Source: an uncultured Porphyromonadaceae bacterium (GTDB lineage Bacteria; Bacteroidota; Bacteroidia; Bacteroidales; Muribaculaceae). Taken from it: a stretch of DNA of 26,994 nt. Positions within the stretch are counted from its first letter, which is position 1. The number at the start of each line of letters is the position of its first letter. The DNA is taken from assembly GCA_900546835.1 (NCBI GenBank), contig UREH01000009.1, positions 1-26,994 on the forward strand, written 5' to 3'. A program made the translations under genes and the position numbers. Under the pieces are notes generated by a model, which saw nothing but the letters and a program-made list of their open reading frames with translations, was not told the origin of the DNA and did no database searches. This document shows, in pieces, positions 15,553-23,327 of the stretch.

Positions 15553-15990
15553 TTACGAAGCCCCTTCGAGCAGGGCCTCGATGCCGAGGCGGTAGGAGTC
15601 CATACCGAATCCGGCGATGGTGCCGCGGCAGGCCGGGGCGATGAGCGACTTGTGGCGTATTGGCTCCTGCCGTGCCGCCACGTTGGAGATATGCACTTCA
15701 ACCACAGGCGTTTCAATCGAGCGGATGGCATCGGCCAGGGCGAGCGACGTGTGTGTATATGCGCCGGCATTGAACACGATACCTGCCAGACTGCTGTCGA
15801 AACCTGCCTCGTGGAGGCGGTCGATCAGGTCGCCCTCGTGGTTGCTCTGGTAGTAGTCGATCTCCACATGGGGATAGTCCACGGCAAGAGCCTTCAGATA
15901 GTCGTCCATGGAGATGCGGCCGTAGACATCCGGCTCGCGCACACCGAGCAGATTGAGGTTCGGCCCGTTGATAATGAGAATTTTGGCCAT
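15553..15990 (-). CDS. aroQ: 3-Dehydroquinate dehydratase, type II
   Basis: The product dehydrates 3-dehydroquinate to 3-dehydroshikimate, the third step of the shikimate pathway. It has 145 residues, standard for the dodecameric type II enzyme. IINGPNLNLLGVREPDVYG opens the protein and contains the catalytic arginine (R18) and tyrosine (Y23). QSNHEGDLIDRLHEA, NAGAYTHTSLALADAI and VEVHISNVAARQEPIRHKS complete the active site, with the catalytic histidine in the last of these. A 35-bp repeat sits directly upstream, leaving only one base between the repeat and the ATG. Confidence 0.96.
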   Translation of the reverse strand: MAKILIINGPNLNLLGVREPDVYGRISMDDYLKALAVDYPHVEIDYYQSNHEGDLIDRLHEAGFDSSLAGIVFNAGAYTHTSLALADAIRSIETPVVEVHISNVAARQEPIRHKSLIAPACRGTIAGFGMDSYRLGIEALLEGAS

Positions 15991-15991
15991 A

Positions 15992-16026
15992 TAAGTAACA
16001 TTAAAATAATTTCGACAGGTTACTTA
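15992..16026. repeat. Short 35-bp relative of the thyA-side palindrome
   Basis: TAAGTAAC (15992-15999) and GTTACTTA (16019-16026) are a perfect 8-bp inverted repeat with a 19-nt spacer. On the minus strand, 16026 to 16003 matches the 24-bp left arm of the element at 503-687 in 21 of 24 positions, including the core CGAAATTATTTT. It fills the 43-nt gap between mrp and aroQ and appears to be a minimal, internally deleted copy of the same repeat. Confidence 0.7.
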
Positions 16027-16033
16027 GTGCGGG

Positions 16034-17140
16034 CTATTTGGTTTTTATTTCCACCTTCTGGGTAGGTGGCAGCGAATTATTGCGCTCATCCACGGCGTCG
16101 ACCACCTCGTGGGCGAGATGGAGGAATTCATGGCCCATCACCGAGTCCTTCAGTGCGATGGGAGTGCCTGCGTCGCCGTCGTCGCATACGTCGACTACCA
16201 GCGGGATTTGGGCAAGAAGTTTCACGCCCAGTTCCTGAGCGAGTTTTACGCCGCCTTCACGTCCGAAAATATAGTAGCGTTCGTCGGGATGCTTTTCGGG
16301 TGTGAACCAGGCCATATTCTCGACAAGGCCGAGAATAGGCACGTTCACCTTCTCGCCGGTGAACATGGAAATTCCCTTGCGTGCGTCGGCCAGCGCAACC
16401 TGCTGAGGAGTGCTGACGATAACCACACCGCTAATTGCAAGCTGCTGCACGAGGGTGAGGTGGATGTCGCTCGTGCCTGGCGGCATGTCGATTACGAAGT
16501 AGTCTAGCTCGCCCCAGTCAGCGTCGGAGATAAGCTGGCGGAGAGCGTTGGAGGCCATCGAGCCGCGCCAGAGCACCGGGGAGTTCTTATCGACGAGGAA
16601 GCCGATGGAGAGAATCTTCACGCCATACTTCTCGATGGGGATTATGAGCTGGCGGCCGTCGACCTCATGGATGTAAAGTTCCTCATCCTCTACGCCGAAC
16701 ATCTTGGGGATTGACGGCCCGAAAATATCGGCGTCGAGCAGCCCGACGCGGTAGCCTTCGCGGGCGAGCGCCACGGCCAGATTGCTGGCCACGGTCGACT
16801 TGCCTACGCCACCTTTGCCGGAACTAACGCCGATTATGTTCTTCACCTGTTTCAGGGGCTTTTCAGCGGGCTGGGGCATGGCGGCGGTGGTCTTCACCGC
16901 GATATTGCCCTTGATGTCGACTTCGGGCGAGATATAGGTCTGGATGGCGGTCTCGGCGGCGCGCACAATCGATTTGATGAAGGGATCGGTCGGTTTCTCG
17001 AAGATGAGCGAGAAGCTCACCTTGTTGCCGTCGATACGGATGTCGTCCTCCACCATTCCGGCGTCGACAATATTCTTGCCGGAGGCGGGATAGCGCACGT
17101 TTTTAAGCGCGTCGAGTATGAGTTTGGGATATAGTTGCAT
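16034..17140 (-). CDS. Mrp/NBP35-type iron-sulfur carrier ATPase
   Basis: The 368 residues start with a MIP18/DUF59 domain (about 1-85), followed by a P-loop ATPase with the deviant Walker A GKGGVGKST (108-116) and DADIFGPSIPKMF. DMPPGTSDIHLTLVQ is the Mrp signature. The family (ApbC/Mrp) binds and transfers [4Fe-4S] clusters to apoproteins. The C-terminal CxxC that ligates the bridging cluster in ApbC is absent: the segment reads ENMAWFTPEKHPDERYY. From memory, Bacteroidetes Mrp proteins share this change, so cluster binding is uncertain. It is followed by the short repeat and aroQ and preceded by trmB with 30 nt between. Confidence 0.93.
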   Translation of the reverse strand: MQLYPKLILDALKNVRYPASGKNIVDAGMVEDDIRIDGNKVSFSLIFEKPTDPFIKSIVRAAETAIQTYISPEVDIKGNIAVKTTAAMPQPAEKPLKQVKNIIGVSSGKGGVGKSTVASNLAVALAREGYRVGLLDADIFGPSIPKMFGVEDEELYIHEVDGRQLIIPIEKYGVKILSIGFLVDKNSPVLWRGSMASNALRQLISDADWGELDYFVIDMPPGTSDIHLTLVQQLAISGVVIVSTPQQVALADARKGISMFTGEKVNVPILGLVENMAWFTPEKHPDERYYIFGREGGVKLAQELGVKLLAQIPLVVDVCDDGDAGTPIALKDSVMGHEFLHLAHEVVDAVDERNNSLPPTQKVEIKTK

Positions 17141-17170
17141 AGTCGGTCAGTATAGTTGGTTGTGGGAGGT

Positions 17171-17917
17171 TCAGAAGCCCTGGAGGGTTCCTCGGGCGAA
17201 GCTGCGGTAGGTGTCGAAGGGGATTTCGTCCGTAGGCTCCTCAAGAGCCCCATCCATTGGAAGGGGGAAGGCTATATATTTGATAGTCAAACCGCGGTCG
17301 AGCCATTGTTGTTCATAGAAAGTACGGATCTGGAGAATATCGTCGGCCGCTCCGCTGTGGTATAGGTCGTCGGTTATCGTTTCGGGCACGATGCCGTTGA
17401 GCTCCGCCATCAGGCGCGTATAGGTGAAGAGAAACGGCGAGTCGGTTTTCAGCCTTATCATGCCGCCGGGAGCCATCACCTGCCGGTAGATGTTGAGGAA
17501 TGTGGTGGAGGTCAGGCGCTTGCGCACCTTCTTCATCTGCGGGTCTGGGAAGGTAATCCAGATTTCGCTTACTTCGCCGGGGGCGAAAAAGTGGGGGAGC
17601 AGCTCGATGTTGGTGCGGAGGAATGCTGCGTTGGCGAGCTCCTCCTCGGTGGCGGCGCGTGCGCCGGTCCACATTCGTGCCCCCTTTATGTCGATACCGA
17701 TGAAGTTCTTTTCCGGATACCGCCGGGCGAGCCCTACAGTGTATTCACCTTTGCCACAACCGAGTTCAAGCACGATGGGACCGCTGTTGCGGAAATACTC
17801 CTCGTTCCAGCGTCCGCGCAGCGGAAACCCCGATTCGCGGAGCACACCGAAAGGATACTGAAACACGCAGCTCATCTGCTCCATATCGGCGAACTTTTTC
17901 AGTTTGTTTTTCCCCAT
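17171..17917 (-). CDS. trmB: tRNA (guanine-46-N7) methyltransferase
   Basis: This SAM-dependent enzyme makes m7G46 in the tRNA variable loop. It has 248 residues. The SAM motif is [11 protein letters not shown] (50-60). [15 protein letters not shown] binds the cofactor ribose side. [17 protein letters not shown] (121-137) is the TrmB catalytic motif (typically FPDPWPKKRHxKRR; here Q replaces W). The start [12 protein letters not shown] is lysine-rich as in homologues. A -7 box lies 26 nt upstream. It leads the minus-strand series trmB, mrp, aroQ, O-methyltransferase, ribF. Confidence 0.95.
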   Translation of the reverse strand: MGKNKLKKFADMEQMSCVFQYPFGVLRESGFPLRGRWNEEYFRNSGPIVLELGCGKGEYTVGLARRYPEKNFIGIDIKGARMWTGARAATEEELANAAFLRTNIELLPHFFAPGEVSEIWITFPDPQMKKVRKRLTSTTFLNIYRQVMAPGGMIRLKTDSPFLFTYTRLMAELNGIVPETITDDLYHSGAADDILQIRTFYEQQWLDRGLTIKYIAFPLPMDGALEEPTDEIPFDTYRSFARGTLQGF

Positions 17918-17942
17918 AGAAAAATATTACGGTTGATTTCTG

Positions 17943-17950
17943 CAAAGTTA
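17943..17950 (-). promoter_or_regulatory. -7 element upstream of trmB
   Basis: The minus strand reads TAACTTTG, an exact TAnnTTTG match 26 nt before the trmB start codon. No TTTG is seen 19-21 nt further upstream, so only half the promoter is supported. Confidence 0.5.
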
Positions 17951-17993
17951 CATAAATCTCCGCTTTTTTGGTCTCCCCGACTCAACTAACTAA

Positions 17994-18016
17994 GCGCTTT
18001 TTGCAAGAAAAAGTGC
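17994..18016. terminator. Possible AT-rich hairpin terminator after the outer-membrane receptor gene
   Basis: GCGCTTTTT and AAAAAGTGC form a 9-bp stem with one G-U pair around the loop GCAAG. It lies 46 nt downstream of the minus-strand barrel gene that stops at 18063. The stem is mostly A-T and no separate U tract follows, so it is a weak candidate. Confidence 0.3.
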
Positions 18017-18062
18017 ACTGTCATTGAAATATAGGTGTCAGAGAGCCCAATTTGAATGGGGG

Positions 18063-20372
18063 TCAGAAGCGGGATTTTTCGGTGTTGCCGGCGCCGGTGC
18101 CACGATAGCGGTCGCGGGTGGTGTTGAAGCGGTACTGGAGGGTAAGCATTACAGATCTACCTGGCGAGAAATTTTTCTGGGCAATCTGCACGGCATCGCT
18201 ATACATCCGGGCATCTTTTTGCGATGTGTTGAACAGGTCTTTTGCTTCGAGAGTAATGCTGAAGGCGTTGTGGAATAAACTTTTATAAATCTTGGTATTG
18301 ACATACCAGGGAGTATTCGACAGCTTCATGTTGTTGTTCCATGAGTGAGTCATCAGTTGTGCGTCGAGATTAAGCCAGATGTCGAACGGGAGCTGAATCG
18401 CGTTTTGCCATTGGAACAGAAACCCCGGAGTATTCATCCTCATCGGCTTACCGTCGACCGGCAGGGTGAGCCATTGCTTCATCATGCCGATATTCACGCG
18501 AGGCTGCCATACACCGGCTTTGAACTGACCGCCTGCAAAGGCCTGGAGATAATGGCGGTGGTCAAGATTTGCGGTACGGATGAGGGTTGCCTCTCCATCA
18601 ACTCCGTAAGGCTCTGTGATGTGATACACTCCGTCGTTGAAGTATGTATAGGACAACTGGGCGTAGAACTGGCGCCACTGCACCATATATTCCACGGTCT
18701 GCATTTTTGTAGATTTCAGATGCGGGTTGCCGGTTTCGTAGGTAAGCCGGTTGATATAGCTGACGGCTCCGTCGAGTTGTCCGTACCCGGGGCGAACAGT
18801 CTTGCCTGAATAGGTCAGACCCATGCGGACCTTCCCTATCTGCGTGGCAATATTGAGAGAGGGGAACAGATTGTTGTATGTCTTGCTCTGGCCGTCGCGA
18901 TGCTCGCCCATCTTATAGTAGTCGAATTTCACGTGCTCATAGCGGAGTCCGACGCCGATATTGAAACGACCGAACTGGCGCCCGAATTCCACAAATGCGG
19001 CGATGTTACTTTCATCAACCCGATTGTCGGCATCCGGCACTTCAGGAATGTTTGCGGTAAATAGATTCGTGGTGCGGGTATTTGTGTATTCCTCGCCGAA
19101 CTTTAGCTGTCCCTTCCAAAGAGGATGACTGACAACTAATTTCTCGGCTAACATTCGGTTGCGGCCGGTGGATTCAGTGCTTACATTGCGGTCATCACCG
19201 GTTTCGCTTAGTTCGTCGCTCAATGAAATTTCACGGTTTTTATACCAGATATAATCCGCGTTGAAATCAATATTGAACTTTCCGACCGTGCCGTTATAGT
19301 ATAGGTTGACATTATGGCGCGGCAGAGCCGTGGATCTGTTGTCGACATCGGAGTTGTAGCGGTCAAGCAACGAGCTGTTCAGCCAGACTTCGCTTGGAAT
19401 GATCCCCAAGGTATGGTGGCGGTTCCAGCTGTTCTGATAAAATGCTCCGATGCTGTGCTTGTCGTTGAACATGAGGGAGAACCCGAGTTTGCCTGTCATG
19501 TCGTTGTAGTACTGCTTGCCTATTGTACGTAACGATTGATTGTATTCACCTGACGGTGTGGCAGTGGTCATGTCGTTTGAACGGTCGTCGCGGTTGTTGC
19601 CGTACCACCAGCCGTAATTGGCGAAGAGTTCAAGGCCTCGGCTACGGTATTTCAGGTCGATTGAGTTTCCGGTGCGGAAGTAGTGCTGAAAACCGTTGTC
19701 GCTGCGGAGGATACCGCTGAGGCCGTCGCCTTTTGGCGGTTTAGTGTGGATAATGACAACGGATTTCACATTGGCCGCGTAGGTGGCTCCGGGATCGGTT
19801 ATTACCGAAACATTCTTTATGTCGTTGGAATTGAGCTGCTGGAGTTCCAGAAGGTCGTTGATCTTGCGGCCGTTGATGTATATTGCCGGCGCTCCTTTGC
19901 CGAAGACTTCAAGAGTGCCGTCGTTGTTTACTACCATCGGTACGCGTGTCAGCACATCGGTGGCCGTTCCTGCGATGGCGAGGGAGGTCCCTTCCACATC
20001 CGTTACGAGTGCGTTGCCTTTCATCGTCGTGGAGGGTCGGGTGGCGCGTACCACTACTTCTCCGAGCTTCAGTGAGGCCGGCGTGAGGTTGATTGTTCCC
20101 ACATTGCCTGAAACGGGAACTGAAACTTCGGCGGTCTCATAACCTACAAAGGAACACTTTGCGGTGAGGTTTCCGGTTACGTCCGTTGTAATGGAAAACA
20201 GACCGGCGTGGTCGGTAACAGTGCCGGTGAGATAGGTTGAGTCGCGGTACACTATCACGTTGACATATCCGAGCGGAGCATCGTTTTCTCCAATTACCCT
20301 TCCGGAAATCTCACGGCTATAACCCGTAGCCACGGCCATAAATGCAATTAAGAGTGCAAGTATTTTCTTCAT
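18063..20372 (-). CDS. Outer-membrane beta-barrel receptor (TonB-dependent-receptor-like, OMP_b-brl type)
   Basis: The product has 769 residues. A signal peptide (MKKILALLIAFMAVATGYS) is followed by a carboxypeptidase-regulatory-like domain (about 20-100, ISGRVIGENDAPLGYVNVIV) and a plug-like domain (about 105-215, with GKGAPAIYINGRKINDLLEL and SNDIKNVSVITDPGATY). The rest is a large barrel. This is the Bacteroidetes group of barrel proteins related to TonB-dependent receptors but without a SusD partner. No clear TonB box is visible after the signal peptide. The substrate is unknown. The gene lies 15 nt after the small lipoprotein gene, so they share a transcript. Both lie downstream of a predicted membrane-bound regulator that may control them. 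Confidence 0.88.
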   Translation of the reverse strand: MKKILALLIAFMAVATGYSREISGRVIGENDAPLGYVNVIVYRDSTYLTGTVTDHAGLFSITTDVTGNLTAKCSFVGYETAEVSVPVSGNVGTINLTPASLKLGEVVVRATRPSTTMKGNALVTDVEGTSLAIAGTATDVLTRVPMVVNNDGTLEVFGKGAPAIYINGRKINDLLELQQLNSNDIKNVSVITDPGATYAANVKSVVIIHTKPPKGDGLSGILRSDNGFQHYFRTGNSIDLKYRSRGLELFANYGWWYGNNRDDRSNDMTTATPSGEYNQSLRTIGKQYYNDMTGKLGFSLMFNDKHSIGAFYQNSWNRHHTLGIIPSEVWLNSSLLDRYNSDVDNRSTALPRHNVNLYYNGTVGKFNIDFNADYIWYKNREISLSDELSETGDDRNVSTESTGRNRMLAEKLVVSHPLWKGQLKFGEEYTNTRTTNLFTANIPEVPDADNRVDESNIAAFVEFGRQFGRFNIGVGLRYEHVKFDYYKMGEHRDGQSKTYNNLFPSLNIATQIGKVRMGLTYSGKTVRPGYGQLDGAVSYINRLTYETGNPHLKSTKMQTVEYMVQWRQFYAQLSYTYFNDGVYHITEPYGVDGEATLIRTANLDHRHYLQAFAGGQFKAGVWQPRVNIGMMKQWLTLPVDGKPMRMNTPGFLFQWQNAIQLPFDIWLNLDAQLMTHSWNNNMKLSNTPWYVNTKIYKSLFHNAFSITLEAKDLFNTSQKDARMYSDAVQIAQKNFSPGRSVMLTLQYRFNTTRDRYRGTGAGNTEKSRF

Positions 20373-20387
20373 ATATAACGTCAGTAT

Positions 20388-20804
20388 TTATCTGTTTCTA
20401 AGTTCAATAAGTGCATCTATAAGGCTACCGTCCATGTCGATACCTTTTTCTTTCATCGTGTCGGACACTTTTTGTTTGACATCACTAAGGATATGGGTAT
20501 TCAGTTCCTCCCAGGAATAAATCTCGGAGCAGTCATCATTGGTGGTGACACGCACGTTATATTCTGTGTGGTTGCCGACTGAATCCGTGACATAGTAGAT
20601 AATTACCGTCTGGAATTTGTCGCCATCGAGTTCATGGCTGTCAGACATGCCCACGTATTGAATCCCCGACACAGAGTCAAGACGGGCAACGGTAGCCTGT
20701 TCAAGATTCCTGTCCCGCAGATCTCCTTTGCGCGGGGAGCATGAGACGATGGCGACCGACGCCATCAGAAAGAGTAGCGGGAGAATGAAGCATTTCGTTT
20801 TCAT
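20388..20804 (-). CDS. Small predicted lipoprotein
   Basis: The 138 residues have an N-terminal signal (MKTKCFILPLLFLMASVAIVSC) with lipobox VSC and C22. The mature part is charged and mixed alpha/beta (FQTVIIYYVTDSVGNHTEYNVRVTTNDD, then a helical end ILSDVKQKVSDTMKEKGIDMDG). I do not recognise a family. It is the first gene of a two-gene unit with the 769-residue barrel protein and may act with it at the cell surface. The promoter lies at 20871-20904, preceded by phased repeats that could be activator sites. Confidence 0.75.
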   Translation of the reverse strand: MKTKCFILPLLFLMASVAIVSCSPRKGDLRDRNLEQATVARLDSVSGIQYVGMSDSHELDGDKFQTVIIYYVTDSVGNHTEYNVRVTTNDDCSEIYSWEELNTHILSDVKQKVSDTMKEKGIDMDGSLIDALIELRNR

Positions 20805-20870
20805 TTTACATCAGGTTTGAATGTTTTTTTCTTTGATTGAAGACAAAGCGTCTTGCGACGATTACTGATG

Positions 20871-20904
20871 CAAAATTACGTCCAACGGGATTTTAACTCC
20901 CAAT
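20871..20904 (-). promoter_or_regulatory. Promoter of the lipoprotein/receptor operon
   Basis: On the minus strand TAATTTTG (20871-20878) is an exact -7 match. ATTG (20901-20904) lies 22 nt upstream as an approximate -33 element. The imperfect -33 and slightly long spacer fit a promoter that needs an activator. The leader to the start codon at 20804 is about 60 nt. Confidence 0.55.
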
Positions 20905-20911
20905 ATAAAGG

Positions 20912-21004
20912 TCTTAATATGCAGGATGCAACCTGCTGAAAATCAGAGGTTGCATCTTGAAAAAGTCTTAATTAAGCGTTCGCCGGTCTTAGTGGGCTCT
21001 TAAT
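20912..21004. promoter_or_regulatory. Phased TCTTAAT repeats and hairpin upstream of the lipoprotein promoter
   Basis: TCTTAAT occurs at 20912, 20966 and 20998, and TCTTAGT at 20987. Start-to-start distances are 54, 21 and 11 nt, close to 5, 2 and 1 turns of DNA. Between the first two copies is an inverted repeat, GATGCAACCT (20925-20934) and AGGTTGCATC (20947-20956), extended by CTG/CAG around an AAAAT loop. All of this lies upstream of the -33 element of the minus-strand promoter, where an activator would bind. This stretch lies within the 359-nt gap 20805-21163. The rest of the gap holds the promoter and a possible gene remnant. Confidence 0.4.
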
Positions 21005-21038
21005 CCGGATTGTGCGGGGAATGGCGGAAATGCGGCTA

Positions 21039-21146
21039 TTACACGCTGTCGTATTCAATATAGACCGGTGCTCCGAAAGGCAATGTTCCCCATTCGCCCT
21101 GCACCAGCAAAATTTCTTCGGGAAACTGTATGTATACAACCCGTTG
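21039..21146 (-). pseudogene. Possible remnant of a protein-coding gene
   Basis: On the minus strand an open segment of 35 codons ends in TAA at 21039-21041. Its C-terminal part reads GEWGTLPFGAPVYIEYDSV, which looks like a genuine protein end rather than random translation. It is preceded in frame by TGA and has no ATG; only TTG or GTG codons occur inside it. It lies directly downstream of the TPR/HTH regulator. It could be a decayed gene tail, a very short peptide from an alternative start, or chance. Confidence 0.25.
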
Positions 21147-21163
21147 TCAAGGCGGGATTTTAC

Positions 21164-22822
21164 TTAATAATTAAATGACTGGCTTCTGAGAAAGGCTATT
21201 ATATCTTCCTTTTCAGGCACTCCGAGCTTCTTTCTTATCGAAGATTTACGGACATAAATTGTGGCGGTGGTCTGCCCGGTTATCACGCTTATCTCCTTTG
21301 TCGAGAATCCGGCTACCATGAGAACGATTATCTGCTGCTCTTTCAGACTGAGCAGGTCGCCGTATTTACGGTGAAGCTTGCTGTAAAATCCGGAGTAGAG
21401 GCTGTCGATCATCCCGAATACCTTGTCCCAGTCCACCAGCCCGCCGTTGGTTTCGCCGTCGATGGCTGAGATTTTACGCAGCATCTCGCGATTCTGCTCG
21501 GTCGGTGTCTCCGCCACCATCCTGATAATTCCGAGATGCTTCAGCATTATGGCGCGTACGGCGGGGGAATCGCCTTGTCCGGTGGTTTGCGCCGGGGCGG
21601 ATTTATATTCGTCAACCATTTTCTGCAACGCTTCGATGCGCTCCTCGTTGTCGCGTTCCCGCTGACGTCGCATTATGATTATCCAGACGCTGCCGCCAAG
21701 TATCAGAAGTGCCGCAAGACTTATGATAAGGATAAGGACCGTCTTGTGTTCGCTTTCGGCTTTCAGTGCCAACGCCCGGTTCTGCTGATGCAGCGCGCCG
21801 CGCTCGGTTTCCCACTGCGAGGCTTTCATGCGGTTGAACCGCTCGCTCTGACGGTTGTTCAGACCATTTATGTGCATCAGTTTTATACGCCCTGTATGCT
21901 TGAAATCGATCATTGCATGGAGCAGATTGCTGTAACTGCGGAAATATGCGTTGTCATCACCTCTCAGCCCGACGGCAAGACTGTCGGCGATTGCAAGATG
22001 GTGCGCCGCCCGGTTCACGTCGCCTCGGTTCAAGGCATTTATGGCGTATTGGAAATGAAGCATGTCGGCTGCTCCGTTGTCAGGACCGGCTTTGTGGAAT
22101 ATCTCGCTGACAAGTCTGTCGCTTTCTTCATACCGTCCGGCTTCGGTAAGAAGCTGTGACTGCTCAACCATAAACTGGAACTGCTTGTTGTCCCAGTAGT
22201 GGGAGCGGGCATAGTCGATAAGTTCGTCAAGAACATATAGCGCCGAGTCGTTTTCTCCCGCGTACTCATATCCGGCCAGAAGCATATATTTAGCCTCCAT
22301 CTTTCTCAGTGTGTCGGTTTCGAGTTTATGAAGTCTTTGGGACAATGGTATGATTTGACGACCCTGATACTCGGATGCACCGAGCAAAACGCGGATTCTC
22401 AATATCTCAGCCATCAAAGAATCGGGCACGTCCGGCAGTCTCGTAAGGGAATCAAGTATTGCAATAGACGCCCGAGTGTCGCCGACCCAGAATTTGTAAA
22501 ATGCAAGTGCCGTACCGCTCCGCATGTCGTTCACAATATCCTTTCCACGATAGTAATTATGGGCCTTGTAAATCAGGGAGTCGCCTACCATCGAACGGTT
22601 GGCTTTCATGTGGCCGAACGCCTTGAGGTAATGGAATTTTGCTTTCAGGGAGTCCGTTTTCAGGTCGGAGGGGTCAATCGCCTCCAGAATAGCCAGTGCG
22701 CTGTCCGCGTTGCTTTCCATAAGGTGCTCTGCAAGACTGATTTCCTTGTCAGGACCTGATGCCGGTTTCGAGCATGAAGCAAGCGCAACAATGGCAGATA
22801 AAAGATATATTATTTTTCTCAT
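21164..22822 (-). CDS. Membrane-anchored TPR protein with LuxR-type HTH (predicted one-component regulator)
   Basis: The product has 552 residues. The signal-like N-terminus ends in a lipobox-like ALASC (C17). Residues 30-320 are helical TPR-like repeats (LMESNADSALAILEAID, LLAGYEYAGENDSALYVLDEL, AEAGRYEE-like LLTEAGRYEESDRLV). A coiled stretch (325-360) leads to one membrane span (361-384, TVLILIISLAALLILGGSVW) with basic residues after it. A second coil (385-408) follows, then a LuxR/GerE-like HTH near 489-535 (LSLKEQQIIVLMVAGFSTKE, ATIYVRKSSIRKKLGV). The sensor part would face the periplasm and the HTH the cytoplasm. Bacteroidetes have many TPR-TM-HTH proteins of this layout, mostly uncharacterised. 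The lipoprotein/receptor pair downstream is the likeliest target. Confidence 0.82.
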   Translation of the reverse strand: MRKIIYLLSAIVALASCSKPASGPDKEISLAEHLMESNADSALAILEAIDPSDLKTDSLKAKFHYLKAFGHMKANRSMVGDSLIYKAHNYYRGKDIVNDMRSGTALAFYKFWVGDTRASIAILDSLTRLPDVPDSLMAEILRIRVLLGASEYQGRQIIPLSQRLHKLETDTLRKMEAKYMLLAGYEYAGENDSALYVLDELIDYARSHYWDNKQFQFMVEQSQLLTEAGRYEESDRLVSEIFHKAGPDNGAADMLHFQYAINALNRGDVNRAAHHLAIADSLAVGLRGDDNAYFRSYSNLLHAMIDFKHTGRIKLMHINGLNNRQSERFNRMKASQWETERGALHQQNRALALKAESEHKTVLILIISLAALLILGGSVWIIIMRRQRERDNEERIEALQKMVDEYKSAPAQTTGQGDSPAVRAIMLKHLGIIRMVAETPTEQNREMLRKISAIDGETNGGLVDWDKVFGMIDSLYSGFYSKLHRKYGDLLSLKEQQIIVLMVAGFSTKEISVITGQTTATIYVRKSSIRKKLGVPEKEDIIAFLRSQSFNY

Positions 22823-22845
22823 TTGAACTCTGATAGAACGAAAAA

Positions 22846-22853
22846 CAAAGGTA
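22846..22853 (-). promoter_or_regulatory. -7 element upstream of the TPR/HTH regulator gene
   Basis: The minus strand reads TACCTTTG, an exact TAnnTTTG match 23 nt before the start codon at 22822. No TTTG at -33 is present, so the promoter is only partly supported. Confidence 0.5.
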
Positions 22854-22931
22854 GATAAAAATCTGTAAAACGGAAGAGATCGGGAGTATAAAAGGGAAAT
22901 AGGGCGGGGAGGAATTTCGGGGAAAGTTTTG

Positions 22932-22939
22932 TAAATTTG
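22932..22939 (+). promoter_or_regulatory. -7 element upstream of queD
   Basis: TAAATTTG matches TAnnTTTG. Transcription would start near 22946, which favours translation from the ATG at 22962 over the one at 22950. No good -33 element is seen. It is divergent from the regulator's -7 element about 80 nt away. Confidence 0.5.
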
Positions 22940-22961
22940 CGGGAAATAAATGAGAAGGAAT

Positions 22962-23315
22962 ATGTATTACGTGAGGAAGCGACTGGAGATTTCGGCGTCG
23001 CATAGGCTGGAGCTGTCGTATGAAAGCAAGTGCGCGGCGCTGCATGGCCACAACTGGATTATTACGGTGTTCTGCCGGGCTGAGGAGCTCGACGGGAACG
23101 GTATGGTAGCCGATTTTACACACATTAAGCGGGCTATAGCCGACCGGCTCGACCACGCGTGCCTCAACGACGTTCTGCCTTTCAACCCGACGGCCGAGAA
23201 CATTGCCCGCTGGGTGGTGGACCAGACACCGGGTTGCTATAAGTGCACGGTGCAGGAAAGCGAGGGGAATGTGGCGGCGTATGTGGCGCCTGGCGCGGAG
23301 GGGGCACCGTTCTGA
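22962..23315 (+). CDS. queD: 6-Carboxytetrahydropterin synthase QueD
   Basis: The product converts 7,8-dihydroneopterin triphosphate to 6-carboxy-5,6,7,8-tetrahydropterin, the first committed step toward preQ0 and queuosine. It has 117 residues from MYYVRKRLEISASH. The zinc histidines are H14, H28 and H30 (LHGHNW). The catalytic cysteine is C24 in SKCAALHGH. DHACLND and PTAENIARWV hold the other active-site residues. An ATG at 22950 adds four residues (MRRN) but would leave almost no leader after the -7 box, and the family starts at MYYV. queE follows after 12 nt. Confidence 0.93.
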   Translation: MYYVRKRLEISASHRLELSYESKCAALHGHNWIITVFCRAEELDGNGMVADFTHIKRAIADRLDHACLNDVLPFNPTAENIARWVVDQTPGCYKCTVQESEGNVAAYVAPGAEGAPF

Positions 23316-23327
23316 TAAAAAAATGAG

